Assembly (NCBI GenBank): GCA_031551695.1
Contig: JAVBNG010000020.1
Coordinates: forward strand, 62,001 to 126,000
From: JAAYCI01 sp031551695
Lineage (GTDB): Bacteria > Bacillota > Clostridia > Oscillospirales > Ruminococcaceae
DNA length: 64,000 nucleotides
Reading direction: 5' to 3'
Shown here one piece after another: positions 52,706 to 60,951 of this stretch. Position 1 is the first letter of the stretch. Every line of letters begins with the position of its first letter. The translations under genes and the position numbers were made by a program. The notes under the pieces are model-generated. The model had not been told where the DNA came from and did no database searches. It saw only the letters and a list, made by a program, of their open reading frames with translations.

Positions 52706-52739
52706 GATTGGCGGACTACAAAGTCCGCCAATCCTTTTC
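52706..52739 (+). terminator. Terminator of the zinc-ribbon operon
   Basis: A perfect 13-bp stem (GGATTGGCGGACT with AGTCCGCCAATCC), 4-base loop ACAA, followed by TTTTC. Confidence 0.92.
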
Positions 52740-52744
52740 TGCGC

Positions 52745-52775
52745 CTATAGTGAACCATCCCTACAGTGAACCATC
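52745..52775. repeat. Short direct repeat
   Basis: Two copies of a 15-base word (CTATAGTGAACCATC and CTACAGTGAACCATC) lie at a 16-base interval, just after the terminator and before the amino-sugar promoter. They could be paired regulator sites or a simple duplication. Confidence 0.6.
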
Positions 52776-52919
52776 ATAATAACGAAATATGTGTTTATCT
52801 GTTCTCTTATCACTTAGCGTAGAGCGTTGCATGAATTGTTCTTTGTTTGTGGCGGCTGCCGGGATTGTGCCTGTACACTGTTCACAAAAACCGGCCGAAA
52901 ATTATGGGACAATCGCATC

Positions 52920-52976
52920 TTGTGCGAAAAAGGTATTTCGGCTATTATTAAATTGAGTTTAGAAATAGAGTTTAAT
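52920..52976 (+). promoter_or_regulatory. Amino-sugar operon promoter with candidate ROK operator
   Basis: TTGTGC (52920-52925) and TATTAT (52943-52948) are 17 bases apart. Directly over the expected start point lies an AT-rich imperfect palindrome (ATTAAATT at 52947-52954, AGTTTAAT at 52969-52976) with two GAGTTTA copies 13 bases apart. This is the sort of site bound by NagC/XylR-type ROK repressors, and the operon ends with such a gene. The first start codon is 36 bases further on. Confidence 0.6.
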
Positions 52977-53011
52977 ATTGAGGTTTTGCACGGTGGAAGG
53001 GGGTGGGCCGT

Positions 53012-53992
53012 ATGGGTTTGCTGTTGGGGATTGACGGTGGAGGAACACGGACGGTTGCTGTGGCCGCCACCGTTTGCGGCGAGGTAGTTGCCCAAGCGCA
53101 GGGGCGTTCTGTCAATTATTATTCGGTGGGGCTGCCTGCCGCGCGGGAAAATATGGCCACTGTGATGCGGGACTTGCAAAGCGGGTGCGGCGGCAAAGGA
53201 TTTGACTGCGCTTTCATCGGTATGTCCGCCCTGCATGGTCCGGCAGCGAGGCAGGAATTGCACGCATTTACAGACGGTGTCATTGCGGCGGAGATGATTG
53301 GCATGGACAGCGACACTTCCATTGCGCTGGAAAGCATGCTGGAAGACGGCCCATGTGCCATGGTTGTGGGCGGCACCGGGTCAATGGCTTTGCTGCGTGA
53401 CGAACAGGACGTCATCCACCGGGCCGGCGGCTGGGGGTATATTTTGGGCGACGACGGCAGCGCTTACCGCATTGCCCTGGAGGGAATTCGGCATGGGCTG
53501 CGAGCCGCGGACGGCGCGGAGGAACCCACGGCCCTCACCGGGGCGGTGCGCCGCTTTTACGGGGTGGACACCCTGCTGGACCTGACGTCTTTGTTTTACC
53601 AGCCCCCCATGCCGCGGGAGCAAATTGCGGCGTTTGCGCCGGAGGTGTACACCAGTGCGCGCGAGGGCGACCGGACGGCGGCGGATATTTTGAAGAAACA
53701 GGCGGTTTCCCTGGCCGAAGACGCGCTTGCGCTGATTGAAACGCACGGCCCGCCCGACATCACGGTGGGGATAAACGGCGGCGTTTTCAAAAACAACGGG
53801 CTGTTCCGGCAGGCGTTTGAAGCCAAGATTCACAACCGGTTTCCCGATGTGTGCGTCCGCACGCCTGTTTATCCTCCGCAAATCGGCGCGCTGTTCTGCT
53901 GTAAAAAGCTGCTTCGTGACAAAGTGAACCGCGAGTTTCTTGCAAATCTGGACAAGACGTTCCAAAGTTTAGAAGAGGAGGACGCCCGATGA
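53012..53992 (+). CDS. BadF/BadG-family sugar kinase (N-acetylglucosamine kinase-like)
   Basis: A 326-residue actin/hexokinase-fold kinase. GIDGGGTRTVAVA forms the phosphate-1 loop, VVGGTGSMALL the phosphate-2 loop, and GGWGYILGDDGSAY is the family signature seen in N-acetylglucosamine kinases. It probably phosphorylates GlcNAc or a related amino sugar released by the GH84 gene two positions downstream. The ATG at 53012 follows GGAAGGGGG; a GTG three codons earlier overlaps it. It is the first gene of the operon and overlaps the SIS gene by 4 bases. Confidence 0.88.
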   Translation: MGLLLGIDGGGTRTVAVAATVCGEVVAQAQGRSVNYYSVGLPAARENMATVMRDLQSGCGGKGFDCAFIGMSALHGPAARQELHAFTDGVIAAEMIGMDSDTSIALESMLEDGPCAMVVGGTGSMALLRDEQDVIHRAGGWGYILGDDGSAYRIALEGIRHGLRAADGAEEPTALTGAVRRFYGVDTLLDLTSLFYQPPMPREQIAAFAPEVYTSAREGDRTAADILKKQAVSLAEDALALIETHGPPDITVGINGGVFKNNGLFRQAFEAKIHNRFPDVCVRTPVYPPQIGALFCCKKLLRDKVNREFLANLDKTFQSLEEEDAR

Positions 53993-54720
53993 ACCAGGCC
54001 CTTGCCTACATTTGCCACATCCGGCAGATGACGGAAGAAGTGCTAAAGACCCAGATGGAGCATATTGAACAGGCCGCCCAGGCAGCCGCGCGAACGCTGC
54101 AAAGCGGCGGGCGCATTTTCGTGTTTGGCAGCGGGCATTCGCACATGCTGGCGGAAGAGATGTTTTATCGCGCGGGCGGGCTTGCGGGCATCCATCCCAT
54201 TTTGCAGGACACATTGATGCTGCATGTTTCCGCCACGGGCAGCACAGAACTGGAGCGCAGGGAGGGCCTTGGCACACAGCTGTTCCAACAATATGGCGTC
54301 CGGCGGGGGGATATGTTGGTCATCGCCTCGAACGCGGGCCGAAACGCGGTGCCGGTCGAGCTTGCGGCGGCGGGCGCCGAAAACGGCGTGTGTGTGCTTG
54401 CCGTCACCAGCCTCAAGCACTCGCGGTCGGTTTCTTCCCGCCACAAAAGCGGCAAAAAGCTGTTCGAGCTGGCCGATATCGTCTTCGACAACCTTGGCGG
54501 TATTGGCGACGCCGCCATTGCGGTGGGGGAGCTCCGCACGGCGCCTACCTCCACAGTGGTCGGCGCAATGATGTTGAATGCCATGACGGCCCGGTGCGTG
54601 GGGATTTTGGCGGAGCAGGGCGCGCCGCTGGAAGTGTTTGCCAGCAGCAATATGGATGGGGGCGACGAGGCCAACCGGCGGCTGATTGAAAAATACAAAC
54701 AGGAGATCCCGTGCCTATGA
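53989..54720 (+). CDS. SIS-domain phosphosugar-binding protein (UPF0309-like)
   Basis: A 243-residue sugar isomerase (SIS) domain protein. FVFGSGHSHMLAEEMFYRAGG is the sugar-phosphate loop, and MLVIASNAGRNAVPVELA the second. It matches the UPF0309 group, whose reaction is not established; isomerase, deaminase or etherase roles are possible on a phosphorylated amino sugar. It lies between the kinase (4-base overlap) and the GH84 gene (10-base overlap), so the three are translationally coupled. Confidence 0.85.
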   Translation: MNQALAYICHIRQMTEEVLKTQMEHIEQAAQAAARTLQSGGRIFVFGSGHSHMLAEEMFYRAGGLAGIHPILQDTLMLHVSATGSTELERREGLGTQLFQQYGVRRGDMLVIASNAGRNAVPVELAAAGAENGVCVLAVTSLKHSRSVSSRHKSGKKLFELADIVFDNLGGIGDAAIAVGELRTAPTSTVVGAMMLNAMTARCVGILAEQGAPLEVFASSNMDGGDEANRRLIEKYKQEIPCL

Positions 54721-56399
54721 CGATGCCGATATTTCAGAAGGCGGATTTTCACGGGAGCCCCTATGTTTTGCCGGAAGGCCTTTCTGTCTGCGTCAGGGGC
54801 GACGAGGCCGCCTTTGCCGCCGCGTGCTTTTCGCGCCGTGGCGTTGCGGTGGCCCCACAGGCAAACTTTGCTGTGGAGTGCGTGCGGGATGGTTCTGTGG
54901 ACCGTTACAGTGCCGAGGCAACCGGAAGAAAGAGCGAGGAAGCGTACCTGCTGGAATTTGCCGAGACCGATGGCGTGCCGGCGGCCGCCATCCGTTTTGC
55001 CGGGGTGAGGGGACTTTTTTACGCGGTCAACGCGGTTTCAAGGCTGCTGCGTTCCGGCGAAGTGCGGGAAGGTTCGGCGGAAGACTATCCTCTTTTCCCT
55101 GTGCGTGGGCTGATTGAGGGCTTTTACGGCAAACCGTGGAGCGACGAAGAGCGTGCCGGCATGCTGGAACTACTTTCCCGCCACAACTTGAACACCTATT
55201 TCTATGCCCCGAAGGACGACCCGTTCCACCGCCTGCGTTGGCGCGAGCCCTACAGTGAAGCTGCCCTTGCCCGTGTGGCGCAAATTGCCGCACAAACTGC
55301 CGCCTGCTGCATGGACTTTGTATACTGCGTGGGGCCGGGCCTGAGTATGGAATACTCAAATGAGAAAGATTTTGAGGCCTTTGTGGCAAAGCTCCGGCAG
55401 GTACACGCCCTCGGGGTACGGAAATTCGGCCTGCTGCTGGATGATATCCCGGAGGAATTGCAGTTCGACGGCGACCGGGCGCGCTATGCGGACCTCGCCG
55501 AGGCCCACGTCCATCTTGTGAACAGGCTGTGCGAAGCCTGCCGTGAAATGGACGATAAAGTGGAACTGGTGGTGTGTCCGGTGGCCTACCACGGCCGAGG
55601 AGACGCGCCTTCCCTGGTGAAGCTGGGGCGCGGCGTTCCCGCTGAGGTGCGGCTGTTCTGGACGGGCCATGACATTTGCTCACGGGAAATCACAGCCGCC
55701 GACGCGGCCCTGTTTGAACAGAGCACCGGCCACAAGCCCTTGGTTTGGGACAATTACCCCGTGAACGACGCCAATATGGCAAACGAGATGCACCTTGGCC
55801 CGCTTCTGGGCCGCGACCCGCTTCTTTACCGGGGCTGCGAAGGCTTGGTGGCAAACCCCATGTCTGCGGCTGAGGCATCCAAAATCCCATTGCTCACCGT
55901 GGCGGCCTACCTTTGGAACCCGGCGGCATATTGCCCGGAAGACGCCTGGGAAGACGCGATCTGCCAAGTGGCGGGCCCCTGCGATGCAGTGCTTTTCAAA
56001 TATTTCGCCGACCATTTACAGACATCCTGCCTGCGGGCGGACAATTCCGCCATCATGGCGGGGGTGCTGTACAAAACCCGTTTTTTGCTGGTGGCCGGCC
56101 GCCGGCAGGAAGCGCTGGACACGCTTGCCGCATATTGCGGTAAACTGTCCGCCTGCCGCGCCATGTTGCGCTTGATGGAAAACCAAACGTTACAGCGGGA
56201 GCTTTCCCGGTGGGCGGAAAAGTTTGCCGTTTGCTGCGAAATACTGGAGAGTTGCGTCGCCCTGCTGGAAACAGGCGGTGGTGCGCCGCGCGAAGCCCTT
56301 CTCGCGCAGCGCGCCCGGTATGAATCACTCTGTGCCGTACTCTGTGATTTCTGTCTTTTGGAATTCACGGATTTTGTATTGGAGAACGGGGTTTTGTGA
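54711..56399 (+). CDS. GH84-type beta-N-acetylglucosaminidase, cytoplasmic
   Basis: A 562-residue glycoside hydrolase. A small N-terminal domain (about 1-130) precedes a TIM barrel starting with VRGLIEGFYGKPWS near 132, the GH84 signature. The catalytic Asp pair lies in GLLLDDIPEEL near 243. A helical C-terminal region follows from about 440. GH84 enzymes use substrate-assisted catalysis to remove GlcNAc from glycans or proteins. There is no signal peptide, so it acts in the cytoplasm on an imported substrate. The GTG at 54711 has AGGAG at 5 bases; an ATG at 54717 is possible. Confidence 0.9.
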   Translation: MPMTMPIFQKADFHGSPYVLPEGLSVCVRGDEAAFAAACFSRRGVAVAPQANFAVECVRDGSVDRYSAEATGRKSEEAYLLEFAETDGVPAAAIRFAGVRGLFYAVNAVSRLLRSGEVREGSAEDYPLFPVRGLIEGFYGKPWSDEERAGMLELLSRHNLNTYFYAPKDDPFHRLRWREPYSEAALARVAQIAAQTAACCMDFVYCVGPGLSMEYSNEKDFEAFVAKLRQVHALGVRKFGLLLDDIPEELQFDGDRARYADLAEAHVHLVNRLCEACREMDDKVELVVCPVAYHGRGDAPSLVKLGRGVPAEVRLFWTGHDICSREITAADAALFEQSTGHKPLVWDNYPVNDANMANEMHLGPLLGRDPLLYRGCEGLVANPMSAAEASKIPLLTVAAYLWNPAAYCPEDAWEDAICQVAGPCDAVLFKYFADHLQTSCLRADNSAIMAGVLYKTRFLLVAGRRQEALDTLAAYCGKLSACRAMLRLMENQTLQRELSRWAEKFAVCCEILESCVALLETGGGAPREALLAQRARYESLCAVLCDFCLLEFTDFVLENGVL

Positions 56400-56428
56400 C
56401 CCCGTACAAGGGAATGGAGGTACCAGTC

Positions 56429-57766
56429 ATGAAAAAAACGTTTGCCATTGTTCTTTCTCTCTGCCTGCTGGCTATGACCCTCGCCGCGTGCGGTGGCGCG
56501 CCGCCCGCAAGTGAAGGAGAAGACCCCGCCGTGTCCGCCTCTTCCCCGGCAGCAGAGACGGGCAGCGGCGAAGCGAGCGGGGGAGACATCACCCTGCGTG
56601 TTGGATGCCAGTACCAAATGGACAATGTGATGTCTATTTACAACACGGCTAAAGAAAAGTTCGAGGCAGAAAACCCCGGCGTGACAGTGGAATATGTGCA
56701 GCAGGAGCGCGATCTTTACCACACCATGGGTCTGCCCACTATGTTGAACGGCAAAAACTCGCCCGACGTCTATTTCGAATGGTCAGGCCAGCGCCTGCTG
56801 GACCGCAAGGCAGAGGGATTTTTGCAGCCCATCAAGGAATTGTCTGATTCCGAATGGGGCGACCAGTTCCTCGACAGCGCATTTTCCGGCTCCACCATCG
56901 ACGGAGAACGTTACCTGGTTCCGGAGGCCAGCGATGTGAGCAACGTCATCTGGTACAACAAGGCGATTTTTACTGAGCTTGGTGTTGAAGTGCCCACCAC
57001 ATGGGATGAGATGATTACCGCCTGTGAAACCATCCAGGGCGCGGGTTACGTGCCTTTTGCCATGGGCAACAAGGGCTTTTGGCCAATGGGCAACTGGGGG
57101 GCGCACATCCTTTCACGCGTGGTGGGTGAAGACGTTTACAACGACGCCATGACCTTCCAGAGCGACTTTAATACCCCCGAATGGGCGGCGGCGATGGATT
57201 ATATCGCCCAGCTGGGCCCCTACATGAACCCGGACCTCAGCGCCCTGAACGACGAAGAAGCGGGTGTGCTGTTCTACACCGGCGAAGCCGCCATGTACCC
57301 CATGGGCAACTGGGCCATCTCGGCCATCAAAGAGAACGCGCCCGAAGGCTTTGAATACGATTACTTCAACCAGCCCGCCATGCCCGAGGGCAGCAAGGGC
57401 GACCAGACCAGCGCCATTGCCGTTACCACCGGGTTTGTCGTGAATGCCAAGACCCAATATTACGACGAAGCCGTCGCGTTTTTGAAGGTGTTTTCCAGCC
57501 ATGACCAAGAGGTTGCCCTGGCCGAAGTGGCCTATATGCCCCCGGCAAAGGGCGTGGTGACTGAAGAAAATGCCGACCCGCTGATGGTGCGCCTGATGAA
57601 CGAGACACTTGGCGGCACCGAAACTACTATTTCCCCGCCGGACACGGGCTATGAGCTGGAAGCGGGCAACAACCTGTACAACGCCATTGCAAAGGTGCTG
57701 TCTGGCGAAGTGAGCAGCGCCGACGCGCTGAAAGAGCTGGATGAGGCGAACGCACACTTGAAATAG
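56429..57766 (+). CDS. Carbohydrate ABC transporter substrate-binding lipoprotein
   Basis: A 445-residue lipoprotein with signal MKKTFAIVLSLCLLAMTLAA and lipobox LAAC (Cys21). The mature family 1-type fold includes YNTAKEKFEAENPGVTVEY, SPDVYFEWSGQRLLD, WYNKAIFTELGVEVPTTWDE and FYTGEAAMYPMGNW. Context points to an N-acetylhexosamine glycoside as ligand. GGAGG lies 9 bases before the ATG. The two permease genes follow. Confidence 0.93.
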   Translation: MKKTFAIVLSLCLLAMTLAACGGAPPASEGEDPAVSASSPAAETGSGEASGGDITLRVGCQYQMDNVMSIYNTAKEKFEAENPGVTVEYVQQERDLYHTMGLPTMLNGKNSPDVYFEWSGQRLLDRKAEGFLQPIKELSDSEWGDQFLDSAFSGSTIDGERYLVPEASDVSNVIWYNKAIFTELGVEVPTTWDEMITACETIQGAGYVPFAMGNKGFWPMGNWGAHILSRVVGEDVYNDAMTFQSDFNTPEWAAAMDYIAQLGPYMNPDLSALNDEEAGVLFYTGEAAMYPMGNWAISAIKENAPEGFEYDYFNQPAMPEGSKGDQTSAIAVTTGFVVNAKTQYYDEAVAFLKVFSSHDQEVALAEVAYMPPAKGVVTEENADPLMVRLMNETLGGTETTISPPDTGYELEAGNNLYNAIAKVLSGEVSSADALKELDEANAHLK

Positions 57767-57808
57767 CAGGTGCATCGAAACGGCATTCCAAAAAAAGGGG
57801 GCGGCGGT

Positions 57809-58708
57809 TTGAAAACGAAAAAAAATCGCATCAACGGGCCCAATAATGTTGCGTATCTTTTCATCGCCCCCGCGCTTCTTTTCTTTGTGGTGTTTGTGCT
57901 GCTGCCGGTGGTGATGACGTTTTGTTACAGCTTTTTCAAATACGACGGATTCAACCCCATGACGTTCACCGGCCTTTCCAACTATGTGCGGATGTTCCGT
58001 GACAAGATTTATTTCCGCTCGTACCTCAACACATTTATCTATGTCGGCTTAACGCTGGTTTTAGAGGTGCTGGTGGGGCTGCTGCTGGCGGCGGTGGTCA
58101 GTGCGAAAGTGAAGGGATCCATCCTGTTCCGCACGGCGTTTTTTGCGCCGGCCATGTTGCCCGGGGTGGTGGTGGGCCTTATGTGGGCGTTTGTGTACAA
58201 CCAGCGGTTTGGGCTTTTGAACACGCTGCTTGGCGCCATCGGCCTCGACGCTTTGGAACGAAGCTGGCTGGGTGATCCGAAAACCGCACTCATTGCTGTT
58301 TCGGTGGTGTCCGGGTGGATTTTCTCCGGCTATTATATGACCATTTTTTACGCCGCCATGCAGCGCATTCCACAGGATATTTTCGACGCGGCAGCGATTG
58401 ACGGAGCCGGGCCGGTGATGCAGTTTTTGCGCATCAAGCTGCCCCTCACCATGGACATGGTGTGGGTGGCGGTGCTACTCTGCGTCACCGGCGGGTTCCA
58501 AAGTTTTGATTTGTTCTATATCATGACAAACGGCCAGCCGAACCACGCCACCGAAATTGTGACGACATGGCTGGTGCGCACGGTGTTCAACGACCGGGAC
58601 GTGGGCTATGGCGCGGCGCTGTCGGTGCTGCTTACCCTGGTGGTGCTGGCGCTGGCGGGCCTGGGTGCGCTGCTGAAAAAAACCGCATCGGGGGGTGACG
58701 CCCCATGA
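57809..58708 (+). CDS. Sugar ABC transporter permease, MalF/UgpA-type
   Basis: A 299-residue permease with six membrane segments. The EAA loop reads DAAAIDGAGPVMQFLRIKLP near 206-226, the contact site for the ATPase. The TTG start at 57809 follows AAAAAAGGGGG; it gives a positively charged cytoplasmic N-terminus (KTKKNR). It overlaps the second permease by 4 bases. Confidence 0.9.
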   Translation: MKTKKNRINGPNNVAYLFIAPALLFFVVFVLLPVVMTFCYSFFKYDGFNPMTFTGLSNYVRMFRDKIYFRSYLNTFIYVGLTLVLEVLVGLLLAAVVSAKVKGSILFRTAFFAPAMLPGVVVGLMWAFVYNQRFGLLNTLLGAIGLDALERSWLGDPKTALIAVSVVSGWIFSGYYMTIFYAAMQRIPQDIFDAAAIDGAGPVMQFLRIKLPLTMDMVWVAVLLCVTGGFQSFDLFYIMTNGQPNHATEIVTTWLVRTVFNDRDVGYGAALSVLLTLVVLALAGLGALLKKTASGGDAP

Positions 58709-59553
58709 CGCAAAACAGCCGCGCAAAAACGGTACGGGCGGTGACAGCCATCCTGTTTTACATCCTCATGCTTGCGCTGGTGGTGTTCTATTTCTATCCC
58801 ATGGTGTGGATGACTTTCTCCGGCTTCAAAACAAACATGACCATTTTCCAGCAACCGTTTGCCCTGCCGGAAAGCATCAGCTTCCAGAACTGGGCCGAGG
58901 CATGGCGCATCGGCCGCATTGGGCGCTACTCACTCAACAGCGTCATCGTCACGGCCACGTCCGTGTTTTTCGTGTTGTTTTTTTCCAGCCTTGCGGCCTA
59001 CGCCTTTGGGCGGCTGCGGTTCCGGGGCAGGGGCCTGCTGCAGGCCTGCCTGCTGCTGGGCCTGTTCATTCCCATTCAAAGCTATTTTATCGCCCAAAAT
59101 ACCATCATCGGTTTTTTGGGAATTTCCGACACCTATTTTGCGCTCATTTTGCCCTATGTCGCCATGGGCATGCCGTTGGCCGTGTACCTGCTTGCCATAT
59201 ATTTTTCCTCCCTGCCAAAAGAGGTGGAAGAGAGCGCCCTGATGGACGGTGCCGGGCGGTTCACCATTTATGCGCGCATTATGCTGCCGATGGTGACGCC
59301 AGGGCTTGCCACGGCGGGGGTGTTCACCGCGGTGAACACCTGGAATGAATTTTTGCTGGCCCTTTTGTACATTCAGGATCCTAACCTGAAAACGCTCACG
59401 GTGGGCATGTATGCCTTTTCCGGGCAGCACGCCACCAACTATGCCCTGCTGTTTGCGGGGCTTTCCATGATCACTCTGCCCATGATCCTGGTCTACTTCA
59501 TTTTCAACAAAAGCATTGTGGCGGGGCTTGTGGAAGGTGCGGTAAAAGGCTAA
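58705..59553 (+). CDS. Sugar ABC transporter permease, MalG/UgpE-type
   Basis: A 282-residue partner permease with six membrane segments and the EAA loop EESALMDGAGRFTIYARIML near 173-192. It shares an ATGA overlap with the first permease. No ATPase gene is present in the operon, so a shared MsmK-type ATPase encoded elsewhere must power the importer, as is common in Firmicutes. Confidence 0.92.
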   Translation: MTQNSRAKTVRAVTAILFYILMLALVVFYFYPMVWMTFSGFKTNMTIFQQPFALPESISFQNWAEAWRIGRIGRYSLNSVIVTATSVFFVLFFSSLAAYAFGRLRFRGRGLLQACLLLGLFIPIQSYFIAQNTIIGFLGISDTYFALILPYVAMGMPLAVYLLAIYFSSLPKEVEESALMDGAGRFTIYARIMLPMVTPGLATAGVFTAVNTWNEFLLALLYIQDPNLKTLTVGMYAFSGQHATNYALLFAGLSMITLPMILVYFIFNKSIVAGLVEGAVKG

Positions 59554-59586
59554 AATAATAGATGAGAACATACGGGGGGTGAAGTG

Positions 59587-60945
59587 ATGAAATCTGCTGT
59601 TGTGCTGGCCGCGGGAAGCGGCAGTAAGCTGTGGCCCTTTGCCGTGATGCGTCCCAAATGCATGGTGCCTGTGTCGGGCAGGCCGCTGGTAGATTATTCC
59701 GTGGCGGCGCTGCTGGCGCTGGGGTTTGACAATATCATCATTGCAGGGGGGCGGTTCGCCGCCGAATTTCGCCATTTCTATTTCGGCTGCGAAAAGGTCA
59801 CGGTTCTTGAGGAGAACAGCCCGGGTGGCACTGCCATGTCGCTGCTGCTGGCGCGTGAGTATATTGGGCGGGGCAGCTTTCCCGTGCTGTACGGCGACAC
59901 GGTGGTGTCGCAGGAAGACATCGCAAAACTTGCCGACGCAGGAGCCGACGCAGCGCTTCTGTGCCCCATTCAGGGCCGAAGCGAAGACGTTGTGGGTTGC
60001 TGTGTGGAAGACGGCCTTGTCTCCGGCATCACCGGTCACGCGCGGGAAGGCGGCACCGGGTATTTTTTCTGCGGGTTTTGCCTCGACGAAAGTGTTTTCC
60101 CCCTGTTGGCCGCGAACGCGGGGCGTTTTTCCGAAATTGAAGTGGGCATGATGCCCCCGTTGGAAGCCTATCTTGAAATGACGCTTGCGGACAAAATTGC
60201 AGGCGGCGGCGCGGTGGCCGCCGTGGCGGCGGAGGGGCCGGTGTTCGATGTGGACCGACCCTGGGATATCTTGACGGCGAACGAACACTTGAACCGTGCG
60301 GCATGCGCCGAGTTGGCAGAAAACCAGCTTGCCGAGGGCGCTTTTATCGACCCCACCGCAGACCTGCGCGGCTTTGTGCGCCTTGGTAAAAACAGCCGCA
60401 TAGGCCGCAACGTGCTGGTGGAGGGCAATGTCATCGTGGGCGACGGCACGGTGGTTGAAAACGGAGCCATCCTGCGGGGGAACAATGTCATTGGCAATGA
60501 TTGCGAACTGCGCAATTACTGCCTGCTGGAGAAGGATTCCACCCTTGGCGACAGATGCGTGATGAACCACTGCGCAGAGATGTGGGGTGTGGCGTTTAAA
60601 GGCGCTTATCTTTACCACTATATGGAATTTTACGGAGTGCTTGGCGAAAGCGTGGACCTTGGCGCTGCCACGGTTTGCGGCACGCTGCGTTTTGACGACG
60701 GCGTCACCGCCCACCGCGTGAAAACGCGCCGCGAGCTGCCGGTGCGCTATGGTGACGCCTGTTTTGTGGGCGACTACAGCCGCACCGGGGTGAACACCAC
60801 TCTGATGCCCGGCACCAAAATCGGCGCATACTGCGTGGTGGGCGCGGGAGTGGTGCTGCACCGCGACGTGCAGGACAACACCCTTGTGTATGCCGAACAA
60901 AACCTGCTGGAAAAACCCTGGGGCCCGGAAAAGTATGGCTGGTGA
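59587..60945 (+). CDS. GlmU-like sugar-phosphate nucleotidyltransferase with left-handed beta-helix
   Basis: A 452-residue protein. The N-terminal nucleotidyltransferase domain begins VVLAAGSGSKLWPF and continues MRPKCMVPVSGRPLVDYS, with LYGDT as the metal-binding Asp. The usual catalytic Arg of the GxGxRM loop is Lys here. From about residue 245 hexapeptide repeats form a left-handed beta-helix (IGRNVLVEGNVIVGDGTVVENG), ending SRTGVNTTLMPGTKIGA, as in GlmU-like and archaeal bifunctional enzymes. It may make a UDP- or dTDP-amino sugar, or serve an acetyl/amide transfer step. GGGGGGTGAAGTG precedes the ATG. Confidence 0.8.
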   Translation: MKSAVVLAAGSGSKLWPFAVMRPKCMVPVSGRPLVDYSVAALLALGFDNIIIAGGRFAAEFRHFYFGCEKVTVLEENSPGGTAMSLLLAREYIGRGSFPVLYGDTVVSQEDIAKLADAGADAALLCPIQGRSEDVVGCCVEDGLVSGITGHAREGGTGYFFCGFCLDESVFPLLAANAGRFSEIEVGMMPPLEAYLEMTLADKIAGGGAVAAVAAEGPVFDVDRPWDILTANEHLNRAACAELAENQLAEGAFIDPTADLRGFVRLGKNSRIGRNVLVEGNVIVGDGTVVENGAILRGNNVIGNDCELRNYCLLEKDSTLGDRCVMNHCAEMWGVAFKGAYLYHYMEFYGVLGESVDLGAATVCGTLRFDDGVTAHRVKTRRELPVRYGDACFVGDYSRTGVNTTLMPGTKIGAYCVVGAGVVLHRDVQDNTLVYAEQNLLEKPWGPEKYGW

Positions 60946-60951
60946 CGCCTG

